Source: Strongyloides papillosus
Taxonomy: Eukaryota; Nematoda; Chromadorea; Rhabditida; Strongyloididae
Direction: 5' to 3'
Assembly: GCA_005656395.1 (NCBI GenBank)
Contig: SRSI01000066.1
Location: forward strand, 558,001-622,000
DNA length: 64,000 nt
Made by a program: the position numbers and the translations under genes. Within the stretch, counting starts at the first letter, position 1, and each line of letters begins with the position of its first letter. The notes beneath the pieces are model-generated. The model saw nothing but the letters and a program-made list of their open reading frames with translations, made no database searches and was not told where the DNA came from. Positions 35,506-47,985 of the stretch are shown here, in pieces.

Positions 35506-35784
35506 CTATGATTTTAAATTCGCATTTATTAATCAACGGTAATTTGGTAAAATGGAGACGATATTGGTAAATTTATTCTACAAATCTTTTAACAAGTATA
35601 ATATTAAGATAAATTAAAAAACAATATGTGTATGTTGTTTTTCAATGATGCACCAAGAGATTTATTGAAACCATAGTATATACAGCAAAATTCCAAACAT
35701 TTAATAAAACAAATTAATGCGTTAATGATGATCTCATTAAAGCTTTAAAAAATTACCCATTTAATACTTTTTAATGAAATAAAT

Positions 35785-38199
35785 TTAAACTGCATTCGAG
35801 TGCATTCTTTTAAAATGACAAATTTTAACAACTCTGACATCATTTTGATTATCATCTTTTATATTTACCAATGGTTTTTGAGGGTTACTAAATGAATTAT
35901 GAAGACGGTATTCATTATTTTGCCGTGATTTGTGTTTATTATGATTGTGTTTTTTAAATGATCCATTATTATTGTCAGAGGTAAATGTTGATGAATTTCT
36001 CATTGATGTTATATCGGAAGTTAGACTAAAAGTCTTTGTTTTATCAATGTTTTTGTTTACACTTCTTTTTGAAAGATTTGTCCTTAAATTTTGAACACCA
36101 TTAGCAATCGTTGAAAATATTTCAGACGCTGGCATTAAGTCCCTAAATTTTGATCGTTGTTTAAGTGTAAGCCAGAATAGTATTGGATTTAGTACAACAG
36201 TTGACATAGCAATACTATGGAAAATAAATCCATAAAAATAAGGTTGTAAATTAAGATGTGGTACATTAATATCTAATAAACAAAAACTTAATAAATAAAT
36301 TGAAACAACTTACTAAAATCTTTTGTAATATTATAAACTGTTAATGGGAACCAACATAAAATGAATGCTAAAACCATAGCAATTAAAATATAATTTACAC
36401 GTCTCTTCCTATTAACTGCAGCATTTCTTTGTGAAGCTGTTAATGAGTTTGAAAATTGAACATTATGGATGATGGAATCTTTGGCAACTTTATGAAGAAT
36501 TCTCCAATAACAATATGTAATTATACCCATAGGCACTATAAATTGGAAAATTAGTGCAGTTAAACCATAAGTATGTCTTGTGGATACATCTTGCCATGTT
36601 TCTTCACAAAACACCCCACAAAGTGGTTTATTGTCTTTGAAACTACTTGTGAAAGCTTCCCCCGATTTGAGATCAGAATTGACGATTGGTGGTATATTAA
36701 CTAATATCGACAATATCCATATTAAAACAGTTATAATAGTTGCTTGTCTTATTGATACTGGTTGTCTAATGGGATTTACTATGTGTATAAATTTATCTAA
36801 TGCTATTGCACATAATGACCAACTAAAATTTTGTAAAAAATGTTTTAATAAAAACTTTTTAATCGTATTATTTTATATTTTATGCGATATATTAAAATGT
36901 TTCTATATTTTATCTAGGAGATTGTTTTATTCTAAAGATGTGTCTTATAAATTTGTAACATTTAAATAAATCACACCATAGAGAGTTATTACTTTTCAAA
37001 TAAATTTATCTTTTTAACATGTATTTTTATTATATAGATAAGGGAGATCTTTTTTCGGATACAAGGAAAAAAAAACTCTGCAACATACCTGCTAACAAAT
37101 ACCGCACAATTTGATCCTAAAGGTGTCAGTCGACACATTATCAATCCTAATGTCCACTTTTTTTCTCTCGCATAAATATAAGTTAATGGTATCCCAAAAC
37201 AGCATAATATTAAATCTGTTACCATGAGGTTCATTAGAAAGATATTTCTTGCATTTCGAAGTCTTTTATTTTTTAAAACAATAATTATTACGCCACAATT
37301 TCCAAATATTCCTATTATCATTAAAACTGCATAAGTAAATGTTATTAAGAAACGTATAATTGGATAACTAGAATGGGAAAATTATTGATAAATAAAAATA
37401 AAAGACAACATATTTGCTTGTTTGAGTAGGTATTACAATAAAAATTGCCTATTTATTATATAAATTTTATTTTCTCATTAATTTTTAATAAAATTTTTCT
37501 CAAATTAAAATTTGATATATTCTTCAAAGGAATATATTATGGGAGATTAATTAACTTTTCTTTAAAGAGGTACTCATAATATATTACCAATATCTTTTGA
37601 CAATTAAAAATCTCTTATAATATTAAAGTTGTTCAACTTCCAAATATTATCCCGATTATGAGCGCATATTAAGTTTATTTGGCTTTATAAGTTATTTTAG
37701 TATCTATATACAATACTTCACATCTTAAATAATCTCAGGAGATTTATCATGAAGATGATTAATATCTAAACTTTTAAAAAAAAATTTTTTGTTTGTAAAA
37801 ATAAGTATCTATAGTAAAAAAATAAAACAAATTACATTTTAAAACAAAGATTCATGATTTTCTTTATAAGTTACCAAAAAAAATTGTTCCTATAAACATC
37901 AATTTATCAAAGAAGATGTGCAAATTTAAGAAAAACCTATTTATCTAACTACAATTTATATAAATGATAACATCATTGGCATATTCATCTCCAATTGCAA
38001 TGCTATTTGTGATTATCATATATAAATTATATAGCAGCTAACTTGCAGTAATAAAAAGATTAGTTATAATAATAAAGAAAACGGAAATATAAAAAATAAT
38101 AATTTTAATCTATTAGACTTACGTTGTCCATTCCCTTTGATTAGGATTAAGTGTTTGGAATAAATCCTCTAAATCATGACACGTTCCATTTTCTTCCAT
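35785..38199 (-). CDS. Rhodopsin-like GPCR, neuropeptide receptor type
   Basis: Four minus-strand exons (38123-38199, 37089-37367, 36314-36822, 35785-36272) with introns of 755, 266 and 41 nt join in phase to 450 residues. Seven helices can be placed: TM1 with GNCGVI (Asn1.50), TM2 LMVTDLILCC, TM3 after MCRLTPLGSNC, TM4 VLIWILSILVNIPP, TM5 ALIFQFIVPMGIITYCYW, TM6 with CWFP and TM7 with LNPILFW. The ECL2 cysteine is in KPLCGVFC. The pattern (AIALDKFIHIVNP, CWFPLTVYN) is that of NPY/FMRFamide-type nematode neuropeptide receptors. Position 3.50 of the DRY motif is Lys (DKF) and NPxxY is NPILF. The tail is long, basic and Ser/Asn-rich, without a clear palmitoylation Cys. It should be a neuronal plasma-membrane receptor coupled to G proteins; the ligand is unknown. 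The first intron is the longest in the window. Confidence 0.92.
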
Positions 38200-41100
38200 T
38201 TAAGCAATATTTAAGAAAAATAGAATGATTTTAACATTAAATTTGATTCTGTAATCTATTGAAAGGTAAATAACATAATATTAAAAATAATAGAATAAAA
38301 GAAGAAATAAGTTGTAACAATGATAGACATTAGATAAAGAAATATTGCAATTTTTTCAGTATAATTACTTAAAAGATGTCATTTGCTTAATAATAAAACA
38401 GTCATTCCTTTATATTTTATAAATAATCTTAAGAAAATACTCATTGCAAATTTCCTAGAAGGCGTGTCTATAAAAGTATGAACATTGTAAAACTCCACTA
38501 TTCCATACGTATTGTAGGAACATGACTTGGTTGTGAAATTGTGATTATTATAATTTAAAAATAGTATGAAAAAATTGAATATTTACTCTTTTATATAAGT
38601 AAATGGTAAAGAAATTGTAAAAATAAGTATCGTGGGAACATTAGAATAAAACGATGAAAGAATAACTAGACGTTGAATGATTGAAAAATAGGAACATTTC
38701 AATTTAAATGATTAGAATATGATAATGAATTATCATGATACAAATTTAAAAAGTGCGAATTTTTGTTTTAGTTGTTTTCCAAAAAAAATTATTAAATTTC
38801 ATGATAATTTAAGCAGGCAAAAAAAAAAGATATATTAAAAATATTTTTAAAATGATACAATTTGAATAATAGTATTTAAAATAACAGGAAATGAAAATTT
38901 TACTTAAAGAATTATTTTTTTGTGAATTGTCAACTTAATTATAAAATATTTTTCTAGCAATGTAAATCATAATTTTTATTAAGTGAAAACATGAAAATTA
39001 ATAGAGACAATCTTATTGGAGTTAGTTTATTTTAACAAAAATAAATTTAATAAAAAAATAATTATTTAAAGTTTAAAATATTATAAAATATTTGTCAATA
39101 CTATATTTAAAAAAATTTAGTTTTATTTTAACATAAAAATATTTATATATAAAAAAGTGATAAATCAAAGTGTCATTTTCTACAACTTATATTTTCTTGA
39201 AAACAGAAAACTATATTTAAAGAAAATAAAAGTAGATACTTCGAACAATGTGTGCTTGATATAATAATAACTATGACATTTTTGTGTATTTTTAAAATTT
39301 CAACTTTTAAATTATATAAAAGAAACAACAATATTTGAATCATATATATGTTTAGAAGTAATATGATGCCAAAACCTTAAGACATTTTTTAAAGATGTTT
39401 AATGTAATAGAAGTTTAGTAAAGTAAGGTTAATAAAAAGTTATCCGGTAGCACGCAATAATACAAATTTTGTCAACGTAATCGTGTTTTACCAAAGCATT
39501 AATGTTTTGAAATGTTAATGATATTTTTCCGTTTTAGTACTCATTAATATTAACAAAAATCTGTTAGAATAATTATTAAAAGAAATTATGGGAAAAAAAT
39601 GACCTTTAAATGTATGTATTTTATAAAATTAAAAAACATAAGAACAATGTTTTCTGTATAATTCTTAGCTTTTATTTCATAAATATACATATCATTGACT
39701 TTTTAGTAAAAAACAAGCTTTGAGGATATTCTTATTATAATCTTGAGCTATATTTATTATTAACCACATAGAAGTATGAGTAAATAACATTGCAAATATA
39801 CGGGGAAATAAAGTAATCTTCCTTGGTTTACTTTTAATGAAGTAATGTATTAAAATTCTTTAAAAAAAATAAAATAAGATACTGTTATTATAAGTTTAGA
39901 TAAAAGAAGATGTTATAAACGATACACATTATTAATGAAATAAAAATTACTTCCATATAACAATTATAAAATGGCATTTTTTATTATTTGATATTAAGGA
40001 AATAAAACAATTGAATAGAGAAATGAATATAAATTTTATTTGCAATCTTGTTAATAATGAACCAATCCTCAATGATAAAAGAAATTATTTATTATAGTAA
40101 TAAATAATATAAACATGAAAAACTAAGATAAGTAATTATTTAACAAATTTTAATAAGTAGGTAAGTAAGAGGAATGATAATACAAAGAAAATGTTTAACA
40201 ACAATATAATAAAAAACTAAGACTAGATAAGAAATGAGTTAAAGTAGTGTATAAATCACTTTCAAATTTTAAGAGATCAACGAATAGCAAATTGGATCTT
40301 CTTTATTTTTAACACTTGTCATGAATATAATTACTAATTTTCAGTCTACCTGATATAATGTTATTCTGAATTTTACAAGATATATGTTTTGGTGTTTAAT
40401 GGCATACAATCTTATAAAGTGCAGATTTAAAGTATTGTCATATGTCATTTAACTTTGTAACTTGATAATCACGAAGGGCAATAACTTTTTTGCTTTTTTT
40501 TAAAATATTTTGAAAACAACGAAAATAAATTCTAGTAAAGATAGATTTCATACAAAAAGTAAATTTAATATATTTTTTTACTTTAAACATACTTAAATTC
40601 ATTTTAAAAAAATGCTCGAAATAAATTGAATATAGGTATATGGTATTAAAAATTTCTTATATTTGTTTAATTAAAATAAATTAATTTCTTAATAAACTAT
40701 AGGTATGATTTTTATGATTAATCATTATAAACAAGAATGAGGAACAAAAATATAAAATATTAGGTCTAATTTAGAACATGATACAATTTACGAAATTCTA
40801 AAGAGTGGTAGAAGAATTACAAAGTACATTAATGAAGACAGAAAGTAATAAAGTAATTCGAAAATGTGGTTTTAAATTTTACAATTCCTTTCTGTTTGAA
40901 TTTTTTATGTTGAATAATAAAATAAATTTTAGGAGACGTAATTAGTATTAGTTCTATATTGGAAAAATTTTATTGGATATAGCATCAAAGTAATGATAAA
41001 GAATTTGATTAAAAAAAATGTAAATTTTCCATAGAATTAAGCATAATTATTTAAATACTAAATATATTCATAAATATTTTTGTAAAATGAAAAATTTACA

Positions 41101-41209
41101 AATTATAGAAAAATTCAAATAATACTTTTATAAAAGATAATAATAATAAAAGGTTTATTATTGATAATTAAGAAGTGCTTTAAAATTTATATTAATATTA
41201 TATATTATA
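38200..41209. other. 3 kb AT-rich gap upstream of GPCR and LIM genes
   Basis: Two genes point away from each other across this gap. I see no gene, RNA or repeat; it is A/T runs with scattered short GC-richer words (for example CCGGTAGCACGC at about 39445). Confidence 0.6.
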
Positions 41210-41745
41210 ATGAATATGAACAATGGGACAACAAATATTAATGTTCCAGTTGGTACTGGAATTCAATGTGACGATCGCCGTATGTGCGCGTTATGTTCAG
41301 GAAGTATTGGTGAGGAAGCTCTAATGGCTATGCACCGCTTATGGCACCCCGAGCATTTTGTTTGTAATGGATGTAAAAAACCAATTAAGCAGACATATCA
41401 GGTATGTTAAAATATTAAAAATCTTATAAACTAAAAAGTATATTTTTATGTAAACGAAAAAATTTATTTTAACTTTTTTAGATTGCTGATAACATTCCTT
41501 TTTGTATTCCATGTTTTGCTGCTAGATTTAACCCAAAATGTGCAGCATGTAATGAAACATTAGTTGATACATGCCTAGTGGCTTTAGAAAAACATTGGCA
41601 TCCAAGATGTTTTAAATGTACAATGTGTCATAAGCCACTTCCAAATGGTGAATTCTATACAGTAGACAATAACCCATATGATTTGGATTGCCATTGGGCA
41701 GTAAGATTAGATAAAAGAAATGAAAAAATGGAAATTCGAATGTAA
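41210..41745 (+). CDS. Two-LIM-domain protein
   Basis: Exons 41210-41401 and 41482-41745 with an 80-nt intron give 151 residues. LIM1 (about 25-82) reads CALC, HRLWHPEHFVCNGC, then CIPC and FNPKC; LIM2 (about 84-138) reads CAACNETL, HWHPRCFKCTMC, then DLDCHW. Each has the eight Cys/His zinc ligands in the expected order, the first domain's last ligand in the linker FAARFNPKC. No other domain is present: an Asn/Thr-rich 20-residue N-terminus and a basic tail (RLDKRNEKMEIRM). LIM domains mediate protein contacts in adhesion sites, cytoskeleton or transcription complexes. The HPEHF/HPRCF spacing resembles LIM domains of the paxillin/PINCH/zyxin group more than LIM-homeodomain proteins. I cannot name an orthologue. 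Exon 1 ends in phase 0 in the zinc module, which supports the splice. Confidence 0.93.
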
Positions 41746-44700
41746 AAAATGAGTTTATATGAATAATATGTCTTCTCTAATTATTGATATTTCATTGTTA
41801 ACAATTAAAATTTAAATTAATTGATTGAAAATAAAAACATAATATTGAAAACATTGTAACATTTATAATTGTAAAAAAATATTATATGACTATATTCATA
41901 TATTAATATAACATTGCAAAAAAATTAATTAAAATAAAAGATTCTTTTGTAAAATTATTGATGATAACAATTACAAAATAACTTGTTATAGATATTTTGT
42001 CTAGCAACTTCAAAAATTTTGCATTTCTAAACACTTTTTTTTATTCATAAAAGTTTTATATACTCTTTTGAATTTGGATAAGTATATTTAATTTTTTTTG
42101 TTTTTTCATTAACTTATATATTTTTGAAATGTAATTATGAAAATAACAAAATAATAATATAATATAATTCAAATTATCAAAGGAAAATTTTTTATAATGA
42201 TAAAGTAAATATTTAAGGTTTGGTATAATTTGAGCTATATAAATTAATCTAAATCTAAAAATAAACAAAAGAATTATATCATTGTATAAATCTTGATTTA
42301 ACATGTATATTTTTTACATATCTCAAAGTCTGATACGTCATATAATTTTACATTATATAAATTTCAAGAAATAGTCTATTATTAAACAAAATAGTTGTTT
42401 TCTATATGTGTTTTGTAGTTTGCCTAATAATTTAATATTTTAAAATTTTAATATTTTTTTAAAGTTACTGAAATACAAATAACGATTTTAAAATAAGTTT
42501 TTAACACATTCAAAAAAATTAAATTTGCATAAGAAAAAATTAAATATCTTTAGTGAAATAAGTACTCTCCACTCTCTTCTTTTTTTATAAAGTGAATTTA
42601 AAAATAATTATTAAAAATTTATGAGTCAAATAAAATATACTTACTGATTAAAAAATTTTCTTTATAGCTTTTTTTGTTTAAAAAAATTGCAAAAATATCC
42701 AAGATAATTCATTGTATTTTAAAATAATTTATAAATAGTAGATTAATTAAACATTTAATAAAATCATATTTTATATTTACTTGGTATTTTTAATTGTATT
42801 TAAAAAAATTCTATTTCTTTCATTCTTTTATAACAAACTAAATAATGTTATTTTTTAAATTTTTTTATTTGATATTAAATGTATATAGATTAAATTCGAA
42901 CACTTTTATAATTTCTATAGCACTAGCAGTTTATTTTTCTACCAAACGATATGTAATTAAAATATACTAATAATTAATAATTTTCTAATGCTGAGATGAA
43001 AAGCAAATATTGAAAACAATTTTCATATTGTAGGTTTGATGTCTATATTATAATTAAAAAGTTAAACCATATTATGTAATTAAGGTGTTATAATAAAAAA
43101 AAGTAACATTGTTAAGTGACGTATGAATAAAATAAATAATATTTCTTATTTATAAAAATATCTTATTTTCAATTAGTTACAACTATGAGAATTAAGAAAA
43201 ATTAAAGCGTTTGAAATAAAAATCGTATTATTTTAAGAACAAATATTTCAAATTTAAAGATATGAAATCTATAACTTTGTTGTTATAAAGTGTTTCTCCA
43301 AAGTTTGAATAGTATTTGATTGTTTATTAAAATATTAGTCTTACATTTTTTAAACTTGATATGTGATTACCTTTCATCTCAAATCCTTGATAAAATATAC
43401 AGTAAATATTATATTTTTGGGTTAATGTAACTAAACCTTAAAACCTCTACGTTATACAATAAATTTCCTAAAAAAGTTAATAGATCTAGTAACACAAACA
43501 TTTAACTAATGACATTAATAAATTTGATATGAAAGTAAATATGAATATATAAATTAAAACTTCGTTTAACATTAAAATTATTAATATAATAATACTATAA
43601 AAATTTATAAATCATTCATCAAGACAGTCAATGAACATATTAATTCACATGATTATCAAAGATATTTCATTAAAAATTAATAAAAGATTGATACTATTTT
43701 TATATTGTTTGATTAATTTGTATGTTTGCAGATTATACTATAAAATACAACTATTTTGATAGGTTTGATAATGTTAATCTATATACGTAAGTTACAAATT
43801 ACAGTAAATTGAAAGGTTTAACACAAAAGTAAAATAACAGCAAATAAGATATTTTAAAATTAAGTTTGTAGAATATTCAAAATTCATTTGACTTATGTAC
43901 CGTACAATATTATTTTTTATATTGTACGTTTCACTGATGTATATACGTATATATATAAAGCCATAAAAATATTTTATATTAAAAGTTTAATGAGATCCAT
44001 TATAATTTAATTTCTATGAAAAAAATATAATTATCAAAAAACAAAGAAATTTTTATTCCATAAAACTGTTTTTTGCTTTGCAGTAAATTGATTTCAACAA
44101 AAAAAAGTAAATTTTAGTTTATTTAATATCGTACTATCTCTAAAAGTGTTTCAACTTTTTTCCAATAATATTTATAATTTAAAAAAAGAAGAGCACTTAT
44201 TATTAATATCATAAAATGATATGAAATATTACGATGATAAAGTAAAAAATTATTATAAATGTATGTTATTCTAGTCATCTATATTTAAAGAAAGAATTCT
44301 TATAAAACCAATTTTAAAAATATATTTTTACATTTAGAAAACTTTTTTTGATTAAGTAAATTTTTTAATATATGATTATATTTTCAAACATGTATTCTTT
44401 CTTTCTCACATATTTATAAGCCTTTAATATAAAACCAATATTTTTAAAAATTATTTTTTCCTAAAAAAAATGTAATGCGTCGGTGTCAAAAGAAAACTTT
44501 CATATTTAGTATAATCTAATTTGTCATATTTTTGTTATTAAAAAGATTTATTATTGTAAGCTTAATACCTATCATATCAAGTCATTACATAATTTTTGTA
44601 GTTAAGTTTAGCTTTAAAATATAATTTAATGTATACTTATATTGGATTGTAGACTATATTTAGTCACAAAATAGCCATATGAAAAGTATTATTAAAATAT

Positions 44701-47700
44701 AATGTAATTTTTATTTAAATAACTTAAAAAACTATTTATACTAGTTTTTTTTATAACGCTTAAGTTATAAATATTTATCCGAAACCTACAATAATGTTGT
44801 GAATAAAAATTCCATTTACATCCATATTTTATATGATGAGTTGAAGTAAGAGAGAAAAATTTCTAGGAATTAGTGCCCTTTTATCCAATGCTATTAAAAT
44901 TTTTAATAATGACCATCATTTTTATATAAATGGTCTAATTATATGATCAACTTCATTTAAATTAAAAAGTATATAATTGGTTAAATATATTTTAAAAATA
45001 GTTCGAATGATATAAAATTTTTTTATTATTCTAACATAATCATTTTTCTTAACTAATAATATATTTTAAGTTGAATTCCGATAACCCTTTTTTGCAATAA
45101 ATATGGAAATAGTTCTTTAAAATGATAATAAAAAATAAATTTAAAAATATAAAAAAAATTATTGGATAAATGATTTTAATATAAAACCATTTTTGAAGTG
45201 AAAAATAACGTTCTTGAAAAATAGAATGAATAAAATTGTTTTATAATAGCCCATCTATAAAAACCTAAAAGTATTTATGCTAATTTTAATATATTTATAA
45301 AAGAGACTCCGAAAGATTGTAGAAATATTTTGCATGCTTAACGATCTCTTTTGAATGGCAACATTTTTTTGAAGTGTATAATGATAAATACGATAATTAA
45401 TAGAAAATTAAAGAAAAAATATCACCATTGTCACACACTATAAAGAAAACTCAAAAAAATATTTTCTAGATTTTTATTTAATATAACATATATCGAAAAA
45501 ATAAATCATATTTTTTTAGAAATAAAAATATTAGTATAGTCGATCTATAATTATAATGTAATATGCTAAATGTAATTAAAATAATAATATAAAGTTATTT
45601 ACAAGAAAAGTGTTAATATTATTGAAATATTTTCATTTTATATTCATTGTTTTCAATGAAAATACAATGATCTCAAAAATGTAATTCCTTAATCATTGCT
45701 TTGTTTAAATTAATAAAAGCATTATAATTTTGAGAAGAAAAATATTTATAGAATGGCTTAATAATTAAAGTGAAGTTTTAAAACTTGACTGTATGTTTGT
45801 TTTTAAAAAATTTTAAAAGCCTAAAAAACAAACTTTAAATAAAGTACAAATTTATAAAAGAGACCGTTGTTTATAAAGTTTTATACTATTTAGAGTAACT
45901 ATTTAAAAGTTTCATATACGTTAAAATTGAAGTTGAAATAAACATAATATCATTCTAATTGTTTAAATATTAGTCCGTAAATCTACTTTATCTTTACAAT
46001 TTAATGCTTTCAAGTAATAAAAATGAAAAAAGAAAGCTACCGCAAATCAGATGATCCACGATTGTGATTTGCTAATGCATAATAAAAAAGATATTTTATA
46101 CAAAATTAAATTATTTAAGAAAATATTTTTATGAGTTATAATATTATCAGCATTATTATATTAAGATAACCTATGTTTATATCATATACAAAATATAAAG
46201 CATAAATAAAAAACAATGCTTATAAAAATAAAATCAAAACATCCTTACTATAATTAATAGATTCCCAAATAGTACATTTATTTTAATAGAACAAATTTTC
46301 AATAAAAAAAACAATTCTTTGTGAAATATAATTTAATAATTCATTCAATTATAATAATTTTTGTACATAATATATCAACGTTAAAATATATTTCTATAAT
46401 ATTTCTTGTGAATTAGCTTATTTTTGATGATTAAATATTTTGGCAATTTTGAACAAAGGAATATTGAAAAGAATTGTTTGAAAAAAACAAATCATATATA
46501 TAAGTTTTTATATGTTAAGTAAAATCATTTTTATATCTATAATTGAAAAGTAGTATTTTAATAAATTAGAATATTTAGTAATTAAAATGATAAAAGATAG
46601 TATTATCAATGTTATTTTAATAAAAATGACATAAATAATGTCAAAAACTATCTTTAGTTTAAAATGTTAAAAAACAAATTAAGATGATAAATAAGTATGG
46701 AATTAAAAAATCAATTTGAAACAATATTATATATTGTTATTAACAAGATAACATCATAAAAAAATATTATATATTAGCAATTTTTTAAAAATGTTGTACT
46801 ATCTATCTTCTAAAAGATGGAAAAATATAAAAACAAGATTAAGTCAATGTATCTATAACAAAAGATTCTTAATACACCTTTTCATCTATTTTGTTAAAAA
46901 AATAATAAGTTTTCATAACATTTTCTTCACCATCTATATTCAAAAATGAAAGAATTATGAAGTATAATAAATCTATCAAAATAAATTTTAATTATCAATT
47001 ATATTTGTTATCTAAGCAATACTATACTATTTAAAATACTTAAATACATTATTTTTAATAGAAATAATAGAAAAAATTATATAAGGAATATATTTTGTGT
47101 ATTTTTCTTGTTTATGAAATAATACTGGTATCAAATATTTTTTAACTATCTCATATAAGTGCATTAATAACAGTAATCCAAAAATGATTCTTTAAAACGA
47201 AACTATATTTTCTTTATAAAGTACATTTTTTGAAATTGTTTTTTGCAAAAAAATATAAATCTCAAATATTTAATAATAATAATATTGTAAGGTTAAAGAA
47301 AAATATTTTTATTATTAATGTCAATGTTATTGCTTGATTCAGTAATAAAACATAAAATATAAAAGTTTAGTTATATTCAATATCTCACATTTTTATATAA
47401 AATGATATATTATATCTTTATTCAATTTAAAGAATAAGTATGTATAACTTTTGAATAAGTAAAAAATCTTTTTGTTTCAATTTTAAATCATTATTATTTA
47501 ATCTACATAGCTTTTAAAAAGAACTTATATAAAATAAAAGTTTTAATAATACAAAACTTTTGAGAAGACTTAGTCCATAGTGTCAGCTTGAAATATTATT
47601 ATAGAAAAGTATGATTATGTCTTCTACAAAGGAAGTAAAATAAGAGTATTAAAACGTATTTAATTTCTTACTTTCAAATAGCCCTATATAAATTTTATCC

Positions 47701-47985
47701 TGAAAAATAAAATTTTGAAAAAATTAATATAAAGAGAAAAGAAAATTGCAAGTGTCTTTATGTAATACTTTTATAAAAATAAGATATTAAGATTAAATTG
47801 AAGGATACTTTTAATTTAAATGTAAAAATACATTTTATTTATATAAAAAAATACAATCATAAGAACTCCATACGTTATTCTTATTAATATACAATTTATG
47901 ATATATACAAATAATCCCAACATGTAATTTTATATTGTGTTTAACTTTATAATTATGACAAATTTAAATAAATTGTAACCGTTTT
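41746..47985. other. 6.2 kb AT-rich gene desert
   Basis: The longest gap after 1-6555. Stops fill every frame except a Leu/Ile/Tyr-rich 82-codon minus frame at 42056, judged noise. One compact perfect 8-bp inverted repeat at 46042-46072 (GCAAATCA / TGATTTGC) stands out. No tRNA or transposon recognised. Confidence 0.6.
46042..46072. repeat. Short hairpin-forming inverted repeat
   Basis: GCAAATCA and TGATTTGC flank a 15-nt loop (GATGATCCACGATTG) in a GC-richer spot of the desert. Length is too short for a pre-miRNA; could be a factor site or chance. Confidence 0.5.

Larger units (their letters stand above)
34810..35784. other. Intergenic with a possible promoter and micro-gene
   Basis: 975 bp between the HMG stop and the GPCR stop. 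The 3' part of HMG is followed by a region with GTGGCGCGC and CCCGCCAAAT, a TTATAAAG box and an ATG with a strong splice donor. See the micro-gene entry at 35189-35505. Confidence 0.5.

Noticed and set aside
42056..42304. 82-codon minus-strand ORF
   Set aside because: Low-complexity Leu/Ile/Tyr/Phe/Lys string in a gene desert.
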